Shown here in pieces: positions 57,323-64,000 of a DNA stretch of 64,000 nucleotides (position 1 is its first letter; each line of letters starts with the position of its first letter). Both the position numbers and the translations under genes were made by a program. The notes below the pieces were generated by a model, which searched no databases, was not told where the DNA came from, and was given only the letters and a program-made list of their open reading frames with translations. Origin of the DNA: Effrenium voratum. Taxonomy: Eukaryota > Sar > Dinophyceae > Suessiales > Symbiodiniaceae. Location of the stretch: contig CAUJNA010000495.1 in NCBI GenBank assembly GCA_963377175.1, positions 44,705-108,704 of the forward strand, in the 5' to 3' direction.

Positions 57323-60300
57323 TTATTTTATGGAAAAGTGCCCATATGGTAAAGAAGTAAAGGCATCTAAGTAATATCTTTTATTCTCATAATTACTCAG
57401 AGATTGCTTAACCTGACTCATTGAATAAACCTGATGAGTGCGACTTCGAGTGAAGTTGTAGGAGATTTCGTGCTTTTTGTTGTGATGCAGTGCTTCATGA
57501 TAGTTTTGATATGTTAATTCCTTTTTAACCTTGTGCTTGACTACACCTTTTGATTTCTTGTGTTCCTCATCCTCGCCGTGGATTGTGAAAGCATAGGATT
57601 TAGGTTTCAACCCGATAAATCTAGTAATGATTTTTCCGTTGACTTCATCTTTGTACATTCCTAAGACCTTCTTATTTGTTTTGTCGTGGCATGGATGTTC
57701 AACAGGATAATCGCTAAAATCCATATGTTGCTTGATACCTTGAAAATCCTTGTAGACGTCCTCAGTGAAGGTTTGGATTACATAGCTGTCAGTATCTGTA
57801 TATATCAATTTGATATTTTCGTTGTATTTCTTTTTCAACACACCATAGTAAAACTCATACATATGTAATTTACTCAAATCCAAAATTGTCATTCCTAAGA
57901 ATATGGGTTTGTCCAATTTCAGTTTCGCTTTAGTTTTCTCCACTCCTACCAGATGTTCATTAATGATAAATCTATTTTTGAAAGTAGGAATATTCACACA
58001 TTTTTCACACCTAACATCATTATCTACCAATTCAAAATCCATATGCTTTCTTTTGTCCTCCATCGTTTTTCCATACACCGCGTTATTCATTAATTTGAAC
58101 AGGTCTTTCTCAAAGTCGCTCTTCGCTTCTTTCCTCTTACCAGCTTTGAAGTCAATCCACGGTTTCAACCAAGCCCTCTGTTGAAATTTTATTATCCTAT
58201 GAACCTTGGTGAGTTTCATACCCATTTTTAGATAATACTGTAAAGTCTTGATATGAACCACATATTTTTCTTTATCTTTCAAATTTAATATTAACTTGCT
58301 GGTTTTCTCGTCCTTCGGTTCTTTGTTTCCATAGTAGATTTTGAAGATTTCCTTTTGATAGTCTGACAACATATCAGCATTGACATTCATGATTTCAGGT
58401 GCTAGTGGATAGTCCGAATGGTAGTCGTGTAGTGTTTCTGGATATTCCAAATCCACTTCAAGGATGAAACCGTACTCATCTTTTTCATCCCACTTTTCAA
58501 TGTTAGGTGTTTTCTTTGCCCATTTTATGTTCTTTAAAGGCAATTTTGAGACATCGCCAGACCATACAGATTGTTAGCATCTAAGTAGTTGATATAACTT
58601 GATGGCTTGCTTTCATCGAAGGCTTCGTCCATATACTTATTGTTTGCCACAGCCAGTTTATGACTGACCTGACACATACCTCCTCTCATTCCCTTTTCAA
58701 CCATCTCATGCATTTCTTTACCGTGTAACTGTTCAATTTCAACACCAGCTTTCAACAACATAGCTTCCCAAGCGAAGTTAGGAAGCGTATAATAGTGAGC
58801 TGGATCTAAACCATAGTGTTCCATACATAAGTCTCTAAAGTTTTTAAACACATCCGTCAATAATAAAACATCGGTTCTCAAATACAAATCGTGATATTGT
58901 CCTAATGTTCTAATACCGAAGTGTTTCCAAACCTTTTGTACCCTTTCATAATCTTTGTCATTGACATGTTCCTCACTTAATTTACTGTAGAACGCTTCTT
59001 TTGGTGGTAAGCTTCTTTCAGTAAATCTGTCAATACTATTAAAATAGTCATAAGGATAAATCCCCTTGTCAGTCAACAAGCCCAAATCTTCATCGGTTTT
59101 AACATATGGATTTCTAACACTGTATCTAAAATTGTTCTTCCAGTTCTCAGGCCTTTTATCATCTTCATACTTACTCAATTTCACCAACTTATCCAACGAA
59201 GACGATAAGAAGCTAAAACTGTCCTTGAAACAAAGGTTTTTTAAACCAAAGGTAATGAACTTCTCGCTGTTCTGTGCGATGCAATCGATTTTAGCATTCT
59301 TGCTCAGTTCGTGTGCCTTGTTGATGATTAAGTGAGCGTCATATTTTTTCAGGTTATGAAGAAAGACTGGAATTTTGTAATAACTCATACTAAATCGTAG
59401 ATTACACGCTTCGTGAGCACAACCTCTATATTTACCCGCAAAGTGGCATTGGTCCCAACATTTCTTTTCATCCTCTTGAAAAGCATTGCCACAAATGAAG
59501 CACTTAGTAGCATTGTTGAAGTCCTCCCAGTCCTTCTCAGTTTCAATTCTGTCTTTGACCTCCTTCATTTTCTTTATGACATCCTCTCTGACTTCATTCA
59601 TTTTCTCAACGAACTTATCCATACAATCTTCGCCTCTGTATAAATAGGGCTCACTGCTTCCAGTGATGGCATTGACTACATTAATCATAAAACCACAAGG
59701 GCGATGATTTTGATATGATGTTGTTGTCGTTTTTGTCGATTTGCTTTTAACATCAATGGGTACTGTTAGACATTCAAAGTCTGCATATATGACATAAGGC
59801 GCTTTCAGTTTCTTAAAATGGTTCTTAAATTCAATGGTAGCTCCTACCTCTGGCGTTTCTATTTGTTGTCCTTCAACCGCTAGACAACCCTGTTCTTCGT
59901 GTTGTTTTAATAACTCTTCTGACTTGAAACCGTGTGAGCATGTCCTACAATGATGTTTTTCCTATTTGTTTTGTTGGTTTGGCTTCCCATCAGCTTGCTA
60001 TAGTTCTTGATGTAGACATAGTGCGAGTTGGCATTTTCTCCAGTCAGCTTTATTAAATCAATCTTTTGTTGTGCTTGGGGGTTGTTGCTTCTTTTGTATA
60101 ATAAGATTGTTTTACTATTGGTATCAGGATTGATGTAATAAACATTGACCGATATGTGTTTGTTCTGTTCTTCAAATTGTTCAATCTCATCATTGCCTAC
60201 AGGAAAGTTTATATTGTCCCATTTAATAAACTTGTCATCAACATACTTTGTATAATGATACATGTCGCAGGGATGGTCTTTTTTGTATAGCTCGTAAAAA

Positions 60301-61071
60301 CCACATTGAACAGAATATTTGAAACACAACTCATCATTGTTTTTAATATTGATACAAGCCCTTTTGTTTGCCACCCAGTCGGGTAATGGAATATAAGAAG
60401 AGCCACGGGTAGGATTGTATCTGTCATAACTTATCACCAGCTTTCCAACTTTAAGAAGAACAAGACCTGATTGAATGAATTCGGCTATATCAATTTGAAC
60501 CTCTATGTCGTGGGCTATGTTGTTTACAACACTGTTTATCTCTTCTGGGTTATGGACATTGTATCTCCTGCTTCTCAGCCTTCGTCGTATCTCTTCGTTG
60601 TCAGTGTTCTTTAACGACAAATCCACTTCAACAATGATTTTCATATTTGGGTTTCTGTTAAGGAATTCTACCATTCGTTGCTTCTGATATTTTAAGTATG
60701 ATAAGCCTTTCATTCCTTTCAGTCTTATATCACTGACCGAATATGTGTTGGCGTAGCCTTTGAAGGCTTGCTGTTCATCTTTGATTTTGGTTTTGAAACG
60801 CTTGACATAATCCTGTAAGGGTCTTCCTCGTGTGAGTTTGATGAAGCTAGCCCCTTTCATTAGAAGACTATGTTTTCTGTAGCCATCGCTTCTTGCCACT
60901 TCCTTTAGTCTGGTATTCAACACCTTCGAAGCGGGGTTTGTTCTTATTGTATCTGTAGGTCTTGTCTCCTATTTTGAGTTTTTGTGTTTGTTTCCCTTCT
61001 TTTTGTATTAGTTCACCTTGCTGACTTTTTATAATGAAATCTATGATTTTTTCTTCTGACACTGACACCAT
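57323..61071 (-). CDS. polB: protein-primed family B DNA polymerase, frame broken
   Basis: Replicates linear viral DNA starting from a terminal protein. The start is the Met at 61071, the stop TAA at 57323, about 1,250 codons. N-terminal part (60.9-59.96 kb): RGSSYIPLPDW and ACINIKNNDELCFKYSV, a layout typical of Polinton polymerases. Then a Cys/His finger HHCRTCSHGF with a later His and Cys (59.95-59.88 kb). Exonuclease: YADFE (Exo I, 59,773-59,787), HNLKKYDAH (Exo II), YPYDYFNSIDRF (Exo III region). Polymerase: YLDANNLYG (motif A, about 58,570), KLMNNAVYGKT (motif B, about 58,080), YTDTDS (motif C, 57,785-57,802). Frame changes near 60,885, 59,958 and 58,546; no other in-frame stops. All catalytic Asp residues I looked for are present. 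Confidence 0.93.
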
Positions 61072-61165
61072 ATATCTATACTCTATATTATAGTAAATAT
61101 TTCTTTAAGTAGTTTTGGCTAGGGGTTGCCTGTTGGAGAAACTGGGCTCTGGGTTGAAACTCAAC

Positions 61166-61203
61166 TCATTAATCTTATTAATGAGTTTTAATAAGATTAA
61201 TGA
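61166..61203. terminator. 15-bp hairpin after the zinc-finger gene
   Basis: TCATTAATCTTATTA, an 8-base loop, then its exact complement at 61189-61203. It lies two bases past the stop of the minus-strand gene and upstream of the polymerase start. A smaller nested hairpin CTCATTAATC...AATGAG can form on one side. Confidence 0.65.
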
Positions 61204-61204
61204 T

Positions 61205-62381
61205 TTATCCTTTCATAAAGGGGGTTTTGTTTTTATTGCATACATTGCTTTTCTTGTGTTTGGATAGGTTGGTCTTGCTTGATATCGTCCTTCCGCAGTC
61301 CTCGCAGGTATAAGGCTGTTTTAGGTTTTTGTTGTAGTAGTTCTGGTGGTAGGTCTTCTGGTCGTCCTTCCCTCTCATTAGTTGGTCGTCGCTCTCGCTA
61401 ACCTTCTCGCTCATTCTCTGTAAGACTAAGTCGTTTTCCGCTTTCATAAGTTCAACCATTACATCAAATTCGTCATTCGTTATTCTCTGTTTTCTATTTC
61501 CATTAATGAAAATTCCTGTCATTTTTAGTCTATTATCACGTTTTCTCTTTAAGTAGTTTTTTTTTCTTCTTGCCTCGGCTACTTTTGGTGACTGTGCTTT
61601 CTGGGCTTCTGCTCCTGCTTCTTGTTTCCATTTGTTCCCTCGTCCATTCACTACCTCTAGCTATTTCTTGGGGTGAGTTGCTCCTGCTTCTTGTTTCTAG
61701 TTGTCTTCTAGTCAATTGATTACCTCTTGCTCTTTCTTCTGGTGAGTGGCTTCTACTTCTTGCTTCAACCTGTCGTCTTGACCAGAAAGAAGCCCTCGGT
61801 TGTTCTTCTTCTTGTTCTCGCGATTGTTCTGATGAAGTGGATGACTTCTTACCTCGTTGGAATCTTCTCCACCTAAGAATAAGTTTCTTAATGACTTTAT
61901 TTCTCGACTTTCCTCTTTCCTCTCTTCCTCTTTCTCAGTTGATGCTGACGATGATGATGTTAAATGAAGACTTTGTAAATCTTCCCGCTTTTCGTCTGAT
62001 TGTTTTAAATAATTATCTTTTACACCTTCCGGGTCATCTTCTGACTTTCTATTTTCCTCACTCTTGTCTGTAATTACATCACTGAATTTTTCATCATCTA
62101 ACTCCTTTGCTGTATATCGTGTTGTTTGTGTGTCTGCCTCATTGTTTTCATACAACTGTGATGTTGGCGGTATTTCGTCAAACATTTCTGGCGTCAATTC
62201 GTGTAATAAAACTTGTTTATCAGTTTGAAAGGTCAAATTCGTCAAAGTCTATATCGTTAATTGATGTGTCAAATGCCCGTCTTTCGGGGATGATTTCAAT
62301 TTTCAATCTGTGCGTCATCGCTTCTTTCAGCATTTCATCAAAAGCTTTCCTTCTTCTTAATCCATAATATTTATCTGACAT
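61205..62381 (-). CDS. RS-repeat protein with C-terminal zinc finger, frame broken
   Basis: I read one gene of about 390 codons. From the Met at 62381 (SDKYYGLRRRKAFDEML) the frame shifts near 62,226 into LLHELTPEMFDEIPPTS and an acidic Ser/Glu region. It shifts again near 61,896 into a basic region with three 23-residue repeats of the RRQ-x-E-TRSRS-x-SPEE type (61,777-61,606), and again in a nine-A run at about 61,556 into the C-terminal part. That part ends with CEDCGRTISSKTNLSKHKK followed by a Cys, a single zinc finger. Read in its own frames each break leaves truncated products of 53, 177 and 148 codons. RS repeats are typical of eukaryotic RNA-processing proteins; here the role is unknown. 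Confidence 0.72.
61606..61777 (-). repeat. three 69-bp coding repeats (RS type)
   Basis: Period 69 bases (23 residues). Each repeat holds an Arg-x-Gln-x-Glu block, RSRS, a variable residue and SP, then a linker ending Trp/Leu-Thr. The third copy ends after the SP block. Confidence 0.8.
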
Positions 62382-62402
62382 ATTTAAATATTATAGATGT
62401 TT

Positions 62403-63379
62403 TTATTGTTGAGTTGATGAACTGGGTTTCTGTTTGAAGTACTTGTTATAAACGTTGTCCTTGTAATATGTTTCTAACCGAGTACGAATTCCTTTTCTTT
62501 CTGTTGTGCTTGCATTGTTATATTCATTTAATAATTCTTTGAACTCATTGTATTTATTAGCATTTATTACATTGAATTGATGTAGTTTTGAAATTATATT
62601 ATCCATCATAGTTCCTGGAGTTTTCGATAAATACACCGGCCACATCCATTTTATACTAGTCAAATAATTTTTGAAAATTTGTTCGTCATGAACTTCTTCG
62701 TTTTCGACATTTTGTAATTCCATCTCGTTTGCTTTTTCGTGCATTTCCATTATTTCGGTGGTAGAAGTTGTTGTTTGTTTATCATCATCATCATCATCAT
62801 CATCATTGTGTTTACCCTTTTTCGCTGTTGCTGTTTCCTCTATGGGTTCTAAAGGTGGCAGTTCGTCATCTGATGTCATTGAATGAACTACTACCCCTTC
62901 AGGTATTGAACTTGACGAAGCCTTGTTTAAGTCTTCGTGTATGCTTGGACTGAGTTTTTCCATTTTCTCTCTGACTTGTCTATCTTGTTCTTCAAATGAT
63001 GCTTGTATATCATTTTCATACTCTTCATATTCTGTCAGTGGATTGTCTGGTGTGGAAAAAGCGGACTTTGAAGAAGACCGGCTGGTTATTCTAGAAGACG
63101 ATGCTGTTGTCTCTGCTTTTCTTAATTTTTCCTTTCTTTTCATCGTTCCTGATTTAACAATCCTAAGCTGTCCTTGTTGTCCCACTGACTTCCATATTGG
63201 TTTAATCTGTATCTCGTCGCCTTTCTATCTATTACATCTTCAATTGACGGGCGGTTTTCATCTTCTACTAATGTTTCTTTTAACAATTCATCATAAGAAG
63301 GTCTTAAGTGTAGCTGTGATTTTAATGAGCCTATGGCATGTGGTTTGGTTGTATTCAGTCTATTTATTGATGTAATCAT
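62403..63379 (-). CDS. unknown charged protein with Asp run, frame broken
   Basis: From the Met at 63379 the first frame reads MITSINRLNTTKPHAIG, SYDELLKETLVEDENRPS and RYRLNQYGSQWDNKD, stopping at 63140. The sense moves one phase over near 63,153 and continues as a Ser-rich region, an Asp-rich run (eight Asp, about 62,785-62,808) and a compact C-terminal part with IKWMWPVYLSKTPGTMMDN and TRLETYYKDNVYNKYF, ending at 62403. About 325 codons in all. I do not recognise it. The order, acidic linker then folded C-terminal domain, would suit a scaffold or DNA-associated viral protein, but this is only a guess. Confidence 0.65.
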
Positions 63380-63396
63380 ACTTTTTTTTTTGATAA

Positions 63397-63414
63397 TTTA
63401 TTTATATAAATAAA
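63397..63414. promoter_or_regulatory. 18-bp AT palindrome upstream of the 63379 start
   Basis: TTTATTTATATAAATAAA reads the same on both strands and lies 18 bases upstream of the minus-strand Met at 63379, so it contains a TATA-like core in a promoter position. It may equally belong to the hairpin set between genes. Confidence 0.4.
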
Positions 63415-63445
63415 TAATAAGATTTATCTATGATAAATATCATTA

Positions 63446-63468
63446 ATTAATTTAGAAAATAAATTAAT
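63446..63468. terminator. 9-bp hairpin across the stop of the next gene
   Basis: ATTAATTTA, loop GAAAA, TAAATTAAT. The right arm includes the TAA stop (63464-63466) of the minus-strand gene above it. Confidence 0.5.
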
Positions 63469-63796
63469 CCGAAATATTCTTAATCATTTCTTCTAAATGT
63501 TTCTTTCTTGCTGTGAGTTGTTCTGTTGTCTGTATTCCATCTGGTGAGCGTGTGTTGTCCAACTCTCGTTTTATCTTGTCTAACTCCTTTCTATAACTTT
63601 CGGTTCTGTTGCTTTCAGCTAAATCATTTCTATACTTTATTAATGCTCCTTGTGAATGTTTCGCTTCCATTGTTTCTTTTAACTGTTTAAAATAATTCTT
63701 TCTTGAAGCAGCGCCCCACAAATCATTTGAGTCGTAGGAACGTTCTACTTGTGGAGCCCTTTTAAATTCAACATTTCTAACACTTCTCATAAGCAT
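63464..63796 (-). CDS. unknown 110-residue coiled-coil protein
   Basis: Intact frame from the Met at 63796 (or the Met two codons later) to TAA. It has a basic start (RSVRNVEFKRAPQVERSY), a Trp-Gly segment (DLWGAASRKNYFKQL), then a charged helical stretch with heptad-like spacing (KELDKIKRELDN, ARKKHLEEMIKNI). A TATATAA-like tract lies just upstream (63,801-63,812 on the plus strand). No family recognised. It is the only complete viral frame here without a break. Confidence 0.7.
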   Translation of the reverse strand: MLMRSVRNVEFKRAPQVERSYDSNDLWGAASRKNYFKQLKETMEAKHSQGALIKYRNDLAESNRTESYRKELDKIKRELDNTRSPDGIQTTEQLTARKKHLEEMIKNISD

Positions 63797-63826
63797 AACT
63801 GTTATATATAATAATTAGATTATTAT

Positions 63827-64000
63827 TTAAAACATTGATAAAGTTAATTTAATTATTTTATCTGATTTATCTTGCTTTTTCTTTTGTTTCAATTCTTCAT
63901 AATGTTGGGTTAATAGTTCTGTCGCTGTGGGTTTCTTAATGGTTTCTTTAATCACTTCTTGTTTAATCTCATTCTTAATTTCTTCTTTTACTTCTGGTTG
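63827..64000 (-). CDS. 3' end of a Lys/Glu-rich protein, cut by window edge
   Basis: The minus-strand frame enters from beyond 64,000 and stops at TAA 63827-63829. It reads PEVKEEIKNEIKQEVIKE, then TATELLTQHYEELKQKKK, ending LTLSMF. It is highly charged and helical. It continues the run of minus-strand viral genes, with a spacer of 30 bases to the next start. Confidence 0.65.
   Translation of the reverse strand, partial: QPEVKEEIKNEIKQEVIKETIKKPTATELLTQHYEELKQKKKQDKSDKIIKLTLSMF

Larger units (their letters stand above)
56000..64000 (-). mobile_element. Polinton-like virus / Maverick-type element, partial
   Basis: AT-rich block with tightly packed genes, all on the minus strand: protein-primed family B polymerase, cytosine-5 DNA methyltransferase, an RS-repeat zinc-finger protein and small charged proteins. 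A protein-primed polymerase with this N-terminal layout is the hallmark of Polintons, Polinton-like viruses and adintovirus-type elements. The left boundary is not precise: composition changes between 55.9 and 56.7 kb and no terminal inverted repeat was found there. The right end is cut by the window. Capsid, ATPase and integrase genes are not in view. Confidence 0.75.

Noticed and set aside
58534..58543. Programmed ribosomal frameshift in the polymerase at the end of motif A
   Set aside because: The site has an A-run but no clear slippery heptamer with downstream pseudoknot that I could identify. Similar breaks occur in at least three other viral genes, so a shared technical or mutational cause is simpler.

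Overview
This window reads as a piece of a draft nuclear scaffold from a protist, most likely a dinoflagellate (Symbiodiniaceae or a relative); that assignment is inference. There are no bacterial-style operons. Possible genes appear as short, widely spaced exon-like open stretches, several of them Lys/Ala- or Gly/Lys-rich. Long simple-sequence and minisatellite arrays are everywhere. There is a decayed Ty1/copia-type retroelement whose conserved segment (PCGPWS, then EWPR, then DGC) matches proteins I recall from dinoflagellate genomes. A 100-base N gap at 46401-46500 marks a scaffold join.

Layout. 1-6.9 kb: the 3' part of a Lys/Ala-rich gene, a Pro/Ala/Glu-rich reading frame, a 4-kb non-coding stretch of recurring short words, and a Lys-rich repeat protein gene that runs through three frames. 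6.9-16.5 kb: mostly non-coding, with a dispersed repeat (9.2-9.9 kb), a TATATG array and a few weak exon candidates. 16.9-18.6 kb: minus-strand retroelement fragment. 18.9-19.85 kb: a very long TTTG array. 20.4-24.4 kb: exon candidates, including a likely multi-exon gene at 23.75-24.37 kb. 25.1-29.4 kb: decayed copia-like element on the minus strand with a recognisable dUTPase domain and a reverse transcriptase domain. 29.4-49.7 kb: almost no supportable genes, but a dispersed GTCTTCCCGTA minisatellite at four places, one minus-strand exon candidate, and 1.4 kb of TC, CGCA, CCCA and CACG repeats around the N gap. 49.8-53.7 kb: tandem repeats and a decayed retroposon family with one long and one short copy, the short one flanked by a 29-bp direct repeat. 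55.3-55.9 kb: second copy of the 9.2-kb dispersed repeat.

From about 56 kb to the right edge the sequence becomes AT-rich and changes character. Genes are close together, all on the minus strand, and separated by short AT-rich spacers with perfect hairpins. They encode a protein-primed family B DNA polymerase (about 1,250 codons), a cytosine-5 DNA methyltransferase, a three-repeat RS-type protein ending in a zinc finger, and several charged proteins I do not recognise. This is the replication end of a Polinton-like virus or Maverick-type element. It is either integrated in the host genome or joined to it by assembly. No capsid, integrase or packaging ATPase lies in the window; they could lie beyond 64,000.

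The viral genes are broken by ten frame changes but contain no other in-frame stops. Eight of the ten fit the loss of a single base in or next to a short homopolymer. That pattern looks more like uncorrected sequencing or assembly error than slow decay, and it affects how every broken gene here should be read.
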